A stretch of 20,739 nucleotides of DNA from Serpentinimonas sp. (lineage in GTDB: Bacteria; Pseudomonadota; Gammaproteobacteria; Burkholderiales; Burkholderiaceae_C). A program made the translations under genes and the position numbers. Numbering within the stretch: the first letter of the stretch is position 1; every line of letters begins with the position of its first letter. The DNA lies in contig JALOSG010000017.1 in NCBI GenBank assembly GCA_025458665.1, positions 1 to 20,739 of the forward strand. Direction: 5' to 3'. Under the pieces are notes generated by a model. It did not search any database. It was not told where the DNA came from and worked only from the letters and a program-made list of their open reading frames with translations. This document shows positions 7,977 to 15,698 of this stretch, piece after piece.

Positions 7977-9953
7977 TCAGACCCGGAAGCGCTCCAGTTC
8001 GCCTTGCAGCAGCGCCGCCTGGTCTTTCAGGGAACTGGCGGTAGCACTGGTTTCTTCCACCAGGGCCGCGTTTTGCTGGGTGCTGGTGTCGAGCAACTGC
8101 ACCGCCTGCGTCACTTGCTCCACGCCGGTGGTCTGCTCCCGGGCGGCCAGCGAGATTTCGGTCACATGCTGGTTGATCTGGCTGGCGTTGGTGACCAGTT
8201 CGGAGATGGACTTGCCCGCTTGCTCGACGGTTTGCACGCCCGTGTTGACCTGGTCGGTGCTGGTGGCAATGAGCGTCTTGATTTCGCGCGCCGCTTCGGC
8301 GCTGCGCTGCGCCAGCGAGCGCACCTCGGAGGCGACCACCGCGAAGCCGCGACCCGATTCGCCGGCCCGGGCGGCTTCCACCGCTGCGTTGAGCGCGAGA
8401 ATGTTGGTCTGGAAAGCGATGCTGTCTATCAATCCGGTGATGTCGCCAATCTTGCTGGAGGACGCCTGGATGCCGCGCATGGTGTCTACCACGGTGCCGA
8501 TGACCTCCCGGCTCTGGGAGGCCACATCCATGTTGGTGCGGGCAAATTCGGCGGCAATCTTGGCCCGCTGGGCGCTGTCGCTCACCTGGGCGCCAATCTG
8601 CTCCATGGCCGCCGCCTGCTGCTCCAGCGAGGCTGCGTTGGATTCGGTTCGTGCGGACAGATCGGCTGCGGCGTTGGAGATTTCGCTGCTGGTGACCACC
8701 AACTGCTGGGCGGACAGACGCACGCCCTGGATGAGGGAGTGCAGCGAGTCGTAGGCGCGGCGCAGGTCGATGATCACCTGGGCTGGCTCGTCCTTGCCCC
8801 AGGGCAGGGAGGGTGCACGGCGCAGGTCTCCTTCTGCCATTTCCGAGAGGTGCTCCCGGATCAGCCGCAGGCCGCCGCGCGTCACCAGGAAGAAGGCGAA
8901 GAAGAAGTAGAAAGCCGCCAGAACTGCCAGCAAGATGAAGGCCGTCTTGACCCACATGGAGAAGAACATCGCGTCGATGCGCTTCTCCAGCAGCCCGTCC
9001 AGCGTATCGAGCAGCTCGCCGACCAGTTGCGCCTGCCGCTGCAGCGCGGTGTCTGCCAGGCGGGCCAGTTCGGGCGCATCGGAAGGTTGCAACTCACGGC
9101 CGCTGAGCACGCGCTCGCTGACTTTGGCCGAAAAAGCCGCCAAGGCCTGTTCGGCGGGGGACAGATTGAACTGGCTGCGCAGATCGGGCGTCATGGCCAG
9201 AGACTTGTCCAGTCCGCCGCGCATATTGCTGGCATGAAAGTCCGAAATCGCGACCGAGCGGATCATCTCGTCATAGACCCGCGAGCTCAGTTCGCCCGTG
9301 CCCAGGGCCGCGGCGCTGGCCACGTCGAGCAGGGCGGTGCGTTCCATGAGGTCCGGAAGCCGGAACGCCACAGCGTCCATGACGTAGTACGAATCCACAT
9401 CAGGGTCCAGAGTCAGGTTGGATGTGTCCGTGGCCTGCAACATGAGTGCAATCACAGCATGGGCCGCCTTGGTGTACTCCACGAACACCGCCTGAGGCTG
9501 ACCCTGGAACGCCTCTGCGGCCTGAAGGCTGGCCTGTACCGCAGCGAACTGGGCGCTGGTCTGCAGTGGTTCGCCCAGCGCGGCCTGGGTTTCACCCAGG
9601 CTCTTCAAGGCAGACGCCAGGGTTTGCCGGGCTTGCGGCAGCTCCGGCGAGTTCAAGGTGGCGGCCTCGCGCACGGCGAGTACCGAGGTCAGTACCGGAA
9701 AGCCAGCCCTGAGGTAGGCAACGCCCGTTCGCTCTTTGGCCGAGAACGCAATATTGCCCAACTGCGCCGAGTAGTAGGAAAAAGCCAGTATGGCAATCGC
9801 CGCCAGAAACAGGGCGGTGATGATGAACGACTTGCTGCCGAACCCGATCCCCCGCATAAGAATGACGCCGGGCGCCATGAGCCCGTGCGCCGCGAAGGCG
9901 CTGCTGGGTGCGGGTAGGGATGCCGGGGGAAGAGCGGGAACAGGGCGGTTCAT
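7977..9953 (-). CDS. Methyl-accepting chemotaxis protein
   Basis: The 658-residue transmembrane chemoreceptor has TM1 at about residues 43-61 (FIITALFLAAIAILAFSYY). A large helical periplasmic sensor of about 270 residues follows, including NLTLDPDVDSYYVMDAV, a motif seen in many Burkholderiales receptors. TM2 is near 335-358 (AFILLAVLAAFYFFFAFFLV), followed by a HAMP-like linker (IREHLSEMAEGDLR). The long cytoplasmic coiled coil has the conserved hairpin tip at about 504-555 (DSIAFQTNILALNAAVEAAR, then AGESGRGFAVVASEVRSLAQ), which contacts CheA and CheW. There is no C-terminal NWETF-type CheR tether. About 40 mostly proline/alanine-rich residues precede TM1, more than usual. ATG 9953 is chosen; an in-frame TTG at 9986 would add 11 residues. 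The ligand is not predictable. No che genes are nearby, so this is a solitary receptor gene. Confidence 0.92.
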   Translation of the reverse strand: MNRPVPALPPASLPAPSSAFAAHGLMAPGVILMRGIGFGSKSFIITALFLAAIAILAFSYYSAQLGNIAFSAKERTGVAYLRAGFPVLTSVLAVREAATLNSPELPQARQTLASALKSLGETQAALGEPLQTSAQFAAVQASLQAAEAFQGQPQAVFVEYTKAAHAVIALMLQATDTSNLTLDPDVDSYYVMDAVAFRLPDLMERTALLDVASAAALGTGELSSRVYDEMIRSVAISDFHASNMRGGLDKSLAMTPDLRSQFNLSPAEQALAAFSAKVSERVLSGRELQPSDAPELARLADTALQRQAQLVGELLDTLDGLLEKRIDAMFFSMWVKTAFILLAVLAAFYFFFAFFLVTRGGLRLIREHLSEMAEGDLRRAPSLPWGKDEPAQVIIDLRRAYDSLHSLIQGVRLSAQQLVVTSSEISNAAADLSARTESNAASLEQQAAAMEQIGAQVSDSAQRAKIAAEFARTNMDVASQSREVIGTVVDTMRGIQASSSKIGDITGLIDSIAFQTNILALNAAVEAARAGESGRGFAVVASEVRSLAQRSAEAAREIKTLIATSTDQVNTGVQTVEQAGKSISELVTNASQINQHVTEISLAAREQTTGVEQVTQAVQLLDTSTQQNAALVEETSATASSLKDQAALLQGELERFRV

Positions 9954-9981
9954 GGTGCGGAGCGGCCTCGTGAGATGACTT

Positions 9982-9997
9982 ATCAATTTTCATTGAT
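9982..9997 (-). promoter_or_regulatory. Small hairpin with GAAA tetraloop upstream of the chemoreceptor start
   Basis: On the minus strand ATCAAT and ATTGAT form a perfect 6-bp stem around GAAA, a GNRA-type tetraloop. It lies 28 bases before ATG 9953, and a further half site TTGAT follows upstream (10004-10008). It could be a leader hairpin or an operator; the stem is A/U-rich and weak. The remaining intergenic sequence to 10086 shows no confident promoter. Confidence 0.3.
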
Positions 9998-10086
9998 GCA
10001 GATATCAAACTAGGCGGTTTAACCCCGCAGTTCATGAGTTTATTAGCATATTGTGGCGTTTATGCCGAAGGGCCGCCGGCCCAAGC

Positions 10087-10593
10087 TTAGGCGGGGCTGG
10101 ACCGCATTCCGTACGTTCTGCCGTTCAGGAACAGGTACTCCACCCGGCACAGCGCACTGCCCTTTTCTTCGATGAATGTGAAACCCACCATGGCCACGGG
10201 CATGCCTTCGGTGATCTCGGGTACCTGCCACTGGCCCATGCGGAACATGGGGGCCAGCTCGATCTCCCAGCGGGCGTCCCGCCGGGTGGGCAGGGTGGCT
10301 TTGGCCAGAATGCCTGCGCCGTCCACGTTGGCCGTCTGCGCTGGGACGGGGCGACTGGCCAAGTCGGCGGGGAGTTGCAGCGGGGTGGCCAGCTGCAGCA
10401 CAAATTCGGCGTGGGGGTTGCGCCATTTCACCTCGGTGGCGCGGCCTTCCAGGTAGATGGGCCTCTGCTGGTCGAAGCTGCTCCAGCCATGGTGGGCGTG
10501 CGCGGGGCGGGGCCAGCCGGCCAGTGTGCCCAGGCCGAAGCTGGCGCCAAGGCCCAGCAGCAGGCCCGATTTGAGGGTGTCGCGTCGTTGCAT
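10087..10593 (-). CDS. DUF6152 family protein, Tat-exported
   Basis: The 168-residue product begins MQRRDTLKSGLLLGLGASFG, a twin-arginine (RRDTLK) signal, with probable cleavage after AHA near residue 33. The mature protein starts HHGWSSFDQQRPIYLEGRAT, the characteristic opening of DUF6152, and continues EVKWRNPHAEFVLQL. These are small secreted beta-rich proteins of unknown function. Conserved histidines at the mature N-terminus could bind metal, but that is speculation. ATG 10593 is supported by AAAGGA 6 bases upstream; the longer open frame to 10725 overlaps the preceding gene and lacks support. The gene is the last of a three-gene run, 19 bases after the membrane protein gene, with which it is probably cotranscribed. 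Confidence 0.82.
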   Translation of the reverse strand: MQRRDTLKSGLLLGLGASFGLGTLAGWPRPAHAHHGWSSFDQQRPIYLEGRATEVKWRNPHAEFVLQLATPLQLPADLASRPVPAQTANVDGAGILAKATLPTRRDARWEIELAPMFRMGQWQVPEITEGMPVAMVGFTFIEEKGSALCRVEYLFLNGRTYGMRSSPA

Positions 10594-10612
10594 GGAATGT
10601 CCTTTCCCAGTG

Positions 10613-11041
10613 TTACCAGTAAGCAATCCAGCGGCCGCAGGTGATGATGAGCAGCCACAGCAGAGTAGAGCTGAGCATGAGCACCTTGGCCGTGGTGTCC
10701 AGCCGCTGCAAGGATTGGCGCGCATGGAACCAGCCCGCGTTGCAGGCGGCCACGAAGAGCAGCAGCATCTTGAGTGTGAATGCGCGGTGTGCCAGCAGTT
10801 CCATGGGCTGGGTCATGAACATGAGCAAACCGCTCACCGCCGCCACGGTGAAGCCAATGGCTACCACGCTCAGGCTCAGGCGCGCCAGGGGCTCCACCGG
10901 CAGGCTGGGGCCCAGGCCCCAGACGCGCAATTCCAGCAGCACGAGATTGCCCAGCAGCAGCGCAATGCCCACGATATGCACCACCTCGAGCATGGGGTAG
11001 GCCCAGGGGTGGGCGGCAAGTCCGTCGAGCGTGGGAATCAT
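10613..11041 (-). CDS. Four-helix membrane protein, DUF6644/DUF2214-like
   Basis: The 142-residue protein has four predicted membrane segments: LEVVHIVGIALLLGNLVLLE, LSLSVVAIGFTVAAVSGLLM, FTLKMLLLFVAACNAGWF and VLMLSSTLLWLLIITCGRW. The opening HPWAYPMLEVVHIVGIALLLG, with a histidine in helix 1, and the leucine/arginine pattern ELRVWGLGP resemble small inner-membrane proteins grouped as DUF6644 or DUF2214, distantly like CopD-type heme or copper membrane domains. Family assignment is from memory and is tentative. The function is unknown. ATG 11041 is the first start in frame that gives a sensible N-terminus; no strong ribosome binding site is seen. It lies between DUF924 (49 bases upstream) and the Tat-exported DUF6152 gene (19 bases downstream) on the same strand, suggesting an envelope-linked unit. 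Confidence 0.7.
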   Translation of the reverse strand: MIPTLDGLAAHPWAYPMLEVVHIVGIALLLGNLVLLELRVWGLGPSLPVEPLARLSLSVVAIGFTVAAVSGLLMFMTQPMELLAHRAFTLKMLLLFVAACNAGWFHARQSLQRLDTTAKVLMLSSTLLWLLIITCGRWIAYW

Positions 11042-11090
11042 GGGTGGGCAGGCAAAGCGTGTGGAGAGGCCAATACGGTTGAGCGAAGCT

Positions 11091-11630
11091 TCAGAAACTG
11101 GAACCCGGCTGCTGCAGAAATTCGATCTCTTCGGGCGTGGAAGTTCGCCCCAGGATGGCGTTCCTGTGCGGGTAGCGGCCAAATCGGGTGACGATGGCCT
11201 GGTGGCGCAGCTCGAAATCGTGGTTGTCGGGCAGCCCGTTCTGCCGGAAAAGGCGCTCGGCCTCCACATGGACCCGTGCCGACTCGCTGTGCATATAGGG
11301 CATGTAGAGGAAGGTCCGCTCCATGGGCTGGGCCAATGCCGCATCGTGGCCGCCCGCCACCGCTTCCTGGGCCAGCGCCAGGGCCAGCGCGTCCTGCGCA
11401 AAGGCGCCCGGCGTGTGGCGGTGCATGTTGCGCGAGAACTGGTCGAGGACAATGATTTCGGCCAGGCGCCCTGGCGGCGTGCTGCGCCAGGCCCACAGTT
11501 CGCAGGCCGAGGCCTGGGCGTGCAGCGCGCCGAAGCGCTGACGCAAGGCGGCATCGAAGTCAGGATCCACCTTCCACCATTGCTGGGGAGTGATTTCCTG
11601 GAACCAGAAACCGAGGACTTCTTCAATCAT
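11091..11630 (-). CDS. DUF924 family protein
   Basis: The 179-residue cytosolic, helix-rich protein shows the DUF924 pattern throughout: VLGFWFQEITPQQWWKVDPD at the N-terminus, IIVLDQFSRNMHRHTPGAFA in the middle, then FLYMPYMHSESARVH and FGRYPHRNAILGRTSTPEE near the end. The family has a TPR-like all-helical fold and no established biochemical function. ATG 11630 gives the normal N-terminus, with AGGGGG about 5 bases upstream as ribosome binding site. The gene is divergent from the DsbA-family gene, the two starts being only 29 bases apart, so their promoters must overlap each other or the coding sequences. Confidence 0.9.
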   Translation of the reverse strand: MIEEVLGFWFQEITPQQWWKVDPDFDAALRQRFGALHAQASACELWAWRSTPPGRLAEIIVLDQFSRNMHRHTPGAFAQDALALALAQEAVAGGHDAALAQPMERTFLYMPYMHSESARVHVEAERLFRQNGLPDNHDFELRHQAIVTRFGRYPHRNAILGRTSTPEEIEFLQQPGSSF

Positions 11631-11659
11631 GGGTACCCCCTGCTAGTGTGGCCGGTATC

Positions 11660-12325
11660 ATGACGCGGATGACCAAGTCCCTCAAGATAGATGTGGTGTC
11701 CGACGTGTCCTGCCCCTGGTGTGCGGTGGGCCTGGGCGCGCTGGAACAGGCCCTGGTGAAACTGCAGGGCGAGGTGCAAGCCACGCTGCGTTTCCAGCCT
11801 TTCGAATTGAACCCGCACATGGGCCCCGAAGGCGAAGATGTGGGCGAACACCTGACAAAGAAGTACGGCTCCACCGCCGAGCAGCAGGCGCAGATGCGCG
11901 AGGTGATACGCCAGCGCGGCGCGGAGGTGGGCTTCGAGTTCAACCCCGAAGGGCGCGGCCGGGTGTGGAACACCTTCGATGCGCACCGCCTGTTGCACTG
12001 GGCCGCCCAAGAGCACCCGCAGCAACAACGCGACCTGAAAATGGCCCTGTTGCTGGCCTGCCACCGCGACCGCGCCGAGATGGCCTCCCACGAGGTGCTG
12101 GTGCAGGCTGCAGAGCAGGCCGGACTGGACGCGGAGGCGGCGCGGGCCGTGCTGGCAAGCGGCCGGTTTGCGCAGGAGGTGCGCGAGGCCGAAGCGTTCT
12201 ACCAACAGGCCGGCATCCACGCGGTGCCCGCCGTCATCATCAACGACCGGCACCTGATTTCCGGTGGGCAACCGGCCGATGTGTTCGAGCGTGTGCTGCG
12301 CCAGTTGGCGCAGGAGAACGCCTGA
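11660..12325 (+). CDS. DsbA family oxidoreductase, FrnE-like
   Basis: The 221-residue protein is a thioredoxin-fold DsbA-type oxidoreductase of the FrnE subgroup. The active-site CPWC (Cys18 and Cys21) follows strand KIDVVSDVS. The helical insertion contains EHLTKKYGSTAEQQAQM, GFEFNPEGRGRVWNTFDAHR and LLHWAAQEHPQQQRDLKMAL. The C-terminal part has AGIHAVPAVIIND with the cis-proline loop and ISGGQP, both typical of FrnE. No signal peptide is present, so it acts in the cytosol, probably in thiol-disulfide exchange or polyketide/isomerase-like chemistry, as annotated for relatives. ATG 11660 is used; ATG 11669 (MTKSLKIDVV) is equally plausible, and a GTG at 11648 less so. The next gene converges on it 34 bases downstream without a clear terminator. 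Confidence 0.9.
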   Translation: MTRMTKSLKIDVVSDVSCPWCAVGLGALEQALVKLQGEVQATLRFQPFELNPHMGPEGEDVGEHLTKKYGSTAEQQAQMREVIRQRGAEVGFEFNPEGRGRVWNTFDAHRLLHWAAQEHPQQQRDLKMALLLACHRDRAEMASHEVLVQAAEQAGLDAEAARAVLASGRFAQEVREAEAFYQQAGIHAVPAVIINDRHLISGGQPADVFERVLRQLAQENA

Positions 12326-12359
12326 GGGGTTGGCCGGCTGCGGTTGTCTGCCGCGGTAG

Positions 12360-13520
12360 TCACTGCCCGGTCAGCCAGGGTGCGGCTACCGCTTCGTTGC
12401 CCTTCAGGCGCTCCCACAGCCACGGCAGGGCCGTGGCTATGTCCGGGCGCTGGCGCAAAAGCACGGCAGGCGGTGTCTGGGGTTCGTCCGGCCCCAGCGG
12501 CCGGTAGTCTTGTGCAGCCGCAGGGTCTGTGGGGCCCACATCGAAGCGGAAGGTGTAGAACGGTTCCTGCCCCATGCGCAGGTCGGTGACCTGCAGGCGG
12601 TCCTGGTTCTCTCCGCCAGCGCGCAGGCTGTAGAAACCGTGACTGAACGCTGCAATGCGCTGCACGCCCGGGTTGTTCCCGTGGGTGGCCAGCCACTGGG
12701 CGCCCCGGTCGTAGGCGCGCCAGGCTATGAGGTGGCGGGCCGCAGGCGCTGCGCCAGAGGTGCCGGTGGCACCAGCGGGCTGCGGTGCATCGAGCAGGGA
12801 ATGGAAGCCCTCCAGGTACTGGGTGGGCGTCATGACCACCACCCGCCAGAGCACGGTATTGAAAGGCGATGGCGTGACCAGCACGCGCTCGGCCGCGATA
12901 CCCTGGGCCTGCAGCGAAGCTTCCACTACGCGCGTGACGTGCTGCTGCGCCAGCACACTCCAGCCCATGTAGGCGGTGCTCAGCACCAGTCCGGCCACAT
13001 TCCAGCGCAGGCCTGCATGCCCTTTGCGGAACATCACCACCAGCAGCCCGAACAGGAGTGGCAGGGTGTAGGCCGGATCGATGATGAAGATGCTGCCCAC
13101 GCCATACGGGTGGCGGGTGAACGGCAGCCACAACTGCGTGCCGTACACCGTCATGGCATCGATGGCGGTGTGGGTGATGAAGATGAGCCAGGTGGCCAGC
13201 ACCCAGCGCCAGAACAACGGAGGCCTCAGCCGTGCCGGCCACCCCGCCCGGGGTTCGAGCAGCGCCTGGCGCCAGCCCAGCAGCCAGGCGGCCAGCCAGG
13301 CAAACAGCGGTGCCGCCAGCGTGAGGTAGACCAGCGAATGCGTTTCCGCCCGGTGGCGGGTCATGTTGAGAATGGCATCGCCCTGGTCGATCAGGGCATC
13401 GAGGTCGGGGAGCGTACCGGCCACAGCGCCCCAGGCCGCAGCCTTCCACACGGCGGTGCGCCGGCCCATGACGGCCACGCCCACGGCCGAACCAAGCACG
13501 AGTTGTGTCAGGGAATCCAT
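12360..13520 (-). CDS. Membrane-bound metal-dependent hydrolase, YdjM/DUF457-like
   Basis: The 386-residue protein begins MDSLTQLVLGSAVGVAVMG and carries the metal-binding signature of this family: AGTLPDLDAL, then HRAETHSLVY about 20 residues later, and THTAIDAMT. Five or so membrane segments occupy the first 190 residues (for example WVLATWLIFITHTAIDAM and TLPLLFGLLVVMF). The C-terminal ~200 residues are soluble, with HGFYSLRAGGENQDRL and EPFYTFRFDVGP. Relatives include E. coli YdjM, an SOS-regulated inner-membrane protein, but substrates are unknown. ATG 13520 is the natural start; the upstream sequence shows no obvious LexA box. The gene is divergent from the DMT exporter across 74 bases and converges with the DsbA-family gene. 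Confidence 0.87.
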   Translation of the reverse strand: MDSLTQLVLGSAVGVAVMGRRTAVWKAAAWGAVAGTLPDLDALIDQGDAILNMTRHRAETHSLVYLTLAAPLFAWLAAWLLGWRQALLEPRAGWPARLRPPLFWRWVLATWLIFITHTAIDAMTVYGTQLWLPFTRHPYGVGSIFIIDPAYTLPLLFGLLVVMFRKGHAGLRWNVAGLVLSTAYMGWSVLAQQHVTRVVEASLQAQGIAAERVLVTPSPFNTVLWRVVVMTPTQYLEGFHSLLDAPQPAGATGTSGAAPAARHLIAWRAYDRGAQWLATHGNNPGVQRIAAFSHGFYSLRAGGENQDRLQVTDLRMGQEPFYTFRFDVGPTDPAAAQDYRPLGPDEPQTPPAVLLRQRPDIATALPWLWERLKGNEAVAAPWLTGQ

Positions 13521-13594
13521 GATGCGCAGCTTAGCGGCTCCGTGTTAACCCTGAGTGACGGTGGGAACTGGCCCAGCCTACCGCAGGCGACAAG

Positions 13595-14479
13595 ATGCGG
13601 CTGCAAAAACGCCTATGCTCTGCGCCCATGAGATCGAACCTGCTGGCGCTGGGCGCCATTGGCATGTGGGGCGCGTTGGCGGCGCTGGGTGTGGCGCTGA
13701 GCCACGTACCGCCTTTCCTGCTGACGGGGCTGGGCTTGCTGGTAGGCAGCCTGATTGCACTGCCGCTCTCGCGCTTCCAATGGGCTTTGTGGCGTGTGCC
13801 GCTGCCCACCCTCCTGCTGGGGGTGTACGGCCTGTTCGGGTTTCACTTTCTGCTCTTCGTGGCGCTGCGGCATGCGCCGGCGGTGGAGGCCAACCTCATC
13901 AACTATCTGTGGCCGCTGGGCATGGTGGTCATGGCCCCGCTGTTCCTGCCAGCGCTGCGCTTGCGCGGGGCGCACGTGGTGGCGGCGCTCCTGGGCTTTG
14001 CTGGCGCGGCGGTGGCCATACTGGGGCGTTCCGGGGCGGGCCTGGACGGCATGGCGCTGGAGTGGCACTGGGGTTATCTGCTGGCGCTGGCTTCGGCGTT
14101 TGTCTGGTCCAGCTATTCGCTGCTCACGCGCCGTGTGCCGCCTTTTCCTACCTCGGCCATTGGCGGTTTTGCGCTGGTGTCCGGGGTGCTGGCGCTGCTG
14201 TGCCACGCCTGGCTGGAGCCCCGCGTGGTGCTGTCGGGCACCGACTGGGCCTTGATTTTTCTGCTGGGGCTGGGCCCACTGGGCGGTGCGTTTTTTCTTT
14301 GGGACGCCGCGCTCAAGGCGGGCGATCCGCGCCGCATTGGTCTGCTGGCCTTCCTCACCCCCCTGCTATCGACCGCACTGCTCGTGGTCTTGAGCGGACA
14401 GCCGCTGCGCTGGAGCATTGCGCTGGCGGCCCTGATGATTGTGGGCGCTGCGGTACTGGGGAGCCGCAGCGGTGACTGA
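13595..14479 (+). CDS. EamA/DMT family transporter, YddG-like
   Basis: The 294-residue inner-membrane protein has about ten hydrophobic helices and two EamA repeats. INYLWPLGMVVMAPLFLPAL in the first half and GPLGGAFFLWDAALKAGDPR and LAFLTPLLSTALLVVLSGQP in the second half resemble the aromatic amino acid exporter YddG (which has VNYLWP and a similar GFAYAAWN segment). It is therefore probably a small-molecule exporter; the substrate is not assured. ATG 13595 has AGG 7 bases upstream. ATG 13628 (MRSNLLALGAIGMWG) would start exactly at TM1 and is a real alternative, dropping 11 residues. The last 8 bases overlap the start of the MFS gene, so the two are translationally coupled. Confidence 0.88.
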   Translation: MRLQKRLCSAPMRSNLLALGAIGMWGALAALGVALSHVPPFLLTGLGLLVGSLIALPLSRFQWALWRVPLPTLLLGVYGLFGFHFLLFVALRHAPAVEANLINYLWPLGMVVMAPLFLPALRLRGAHVVAALLGFAGAAVAILGRSGAGLDGMALEWHWGYLLALASAFVWSSYSLLTRRVPPFPTSAIGGFALVSGVLALLCHAWLEPRVVLSGTDWALIFLLGLGPLGGAFFLWDAALKAGDPRRIGLLAFLTPLLSTALLVVLSGQPLRWSIALAALMIVGAAVLGSRSGD

Positions 14480-15698
14480 GGCCGCGCCTGGCTCCGCACG
14501 CCAGGCGGTAGCTGGCGACGCCACCGTGCCCCGCCATGTACTGCCGGTGTTGGTGCTGGCGCAATTCGCTGGCACGTCGCTGTGGTTTGCCATCAACGCC
14601 GTCATGCCCGACTTGCAGCGCGAGTTCGGCTGGGCGGTCACGGCGGTGGGCACCCTCACCTCGGCCTTGCAGTTTGGCTTCATTGCCGGGACGCTGGTGT
14701 TCGCGTTGCTGGCCATTGCCGACCGCTTCCGCCCCCGTCTGGTTTTTCTGGTGTGCGCACTCATGGGTGCGCTGTGCACCGTGGGTGCCTGGTGGCAGGT
14801 GGCCGACTTCCAGGCGCTGCTGGCCTGGCGCTTTGCCACCGGCTTCTTTCTTGCGGGCATTTACCCGGTGGGTATGAAGATCGCGTCGCAATGGTATTCC
14901 CGCGGGCTGGGTGCCGCCCTGGGGCTGTTGGTGGGCGCGCTGGTGCTGGGCTCGGCCAGTGCACACGCGTTGCGCGCGCTGGGCGATATTGGTGGCCACC
15001 TGCCCTGGCACGCGCTCATGCTGGGTGTGGCAGCCCTGGCGGCAGGCAGTGGCTTTCTGCTGTACTTCGGTCTGGGGGAGCCGCCTGCCGCCGCGCCGCG
15101 GGCAGCCGGATTGCAGTGGGGCGCGCTGTCCTCCATCTGGACCGACCAGCGGGTGCGCAGTTCGGTGCTGGGCTACTTTGGCCACATGTGGGAGCTCTAC
15201 ACCGTGTGGGTGCTGGTGCCCATCATTCTGCTCACGCGCCTGCAGGGTGTGGCCGTATCGTGGGCCGCTTTCGCGGTGCTGGGCGCGGGCATGCTGGGCT
15301 GCGTGGTGGGCGGCTGGGTGGCGCAGCGCTGGGGCAGCGCGCGCGTGGCTTCGGCGTTGCTGGCCACCAGCGGCCTGTGTTGCCTGCTGGCGCCGTGGGC
15401 GCTGAATGCGCCCGATGTGTGGTTTGGCCTGTGGCTGCTGGTGTGGGGCATCAGCGTGTCGGGAGACTCCCCGCAGTTCTCCACACTCACCGCCCGCAAC
15501 GCACCGCCACAGGCGGTGGGCAGCGTACTCACGCTGGTCAACAGCATCGGGTTTGCGCTGTCGATTGCCAGCATCCTGCTGTTCGTGCACCTGTCGGACA
15601 CGGTGTCGCTGGGGATTTTGCTGCCGTGGCTGGCCGTGGGGCCTGCGCTGGGGCTGTGGGCCATGCGTCCCCTGGTGCGGGAGGAGTTCAGGCGGTAG
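14472..15698 (+). CDS. Major facilitator superfamily transporter
   Basis: The 408-residue inner-membrane protein has about twelve hydrophobic helices. LVLAQFAGTSLWFAINAVMP forms TM1, with LAIADRFRPRLVF as the loop 2-3 motif, then LLAWRFATGFFLAGIYPVGM and ASQWYSRGLGAALGLLVGAL. The C-terminal half includes YFGHMWELYTVWVLVPIILL and SGDSPQFSTLTARNAPP. This resembles the MFS group often labelled nitrate/nitrite or CynX-like transporters, but the substrate is unknown. The GTG at 14472 is preferred over an upstream in-frame ATG at 14439. It has GGGGAG 8 bases upstream (14458-14463) and overlaps the EamA stop by 8 bases. The 3' end overlaps the convergent acyl-CoA synthetase gene by 11 bases. Confidence 0.87.
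   Translation: MTEAAPGSARQAVAGDATVPRHVLPVLVLAQFAGTSLWFAINAVMPDLQREFGWAVTAVGTLTSALQFGFIAGTLVFALLAIADRFRPRLVFLVCALMGALCTVGAWWQVADFQALLAWRFATGFFLAGIYPVGMKIASQWYSRGLGAALGLLVGALVLGSASAHALRALGDIGGHLPWHALMLGVAALAAGSGFLLYFGLGEPPAAAPRAAGLQWGALSSIWTDQRVRSSVLGYFGHMWELYTVWVLVPIILLTRLQGVAVSWAAFAVLGAGMLGCVVGGWVAQRWGSARVASALLATSGLCCLLAPWALNAPDVWFGLWLLVWGISVSGDSPQFSTLTARNAPPQAVGSVLTLVNSIGFALSIASILLFVHLSDTVSLGILLPWLAVGPALGLWAMRPLVREEFRR

Noticed and set aside
8004..9917. 637-residue open frame antisense to the chemoreceptor
   Set aside because: It is Gly/Arg/His-rich with no domain, opposite a convincing methyl-accepting chemotaxis protein.
9987..10086. Flagellar sigma-28 promoter upstream of the chemoreceptor
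   Set aside because: TAAA-type elements occur on the minus strand, but no partner close to GCCGATAA is found at the required spacing.
14439..14479. EamA and MFS genes as one fused gene with a frameshift
   Set aside because: They are different, complete transporter families, and the GTG with a well-placed GGGGAG explains a coupled but separate start.
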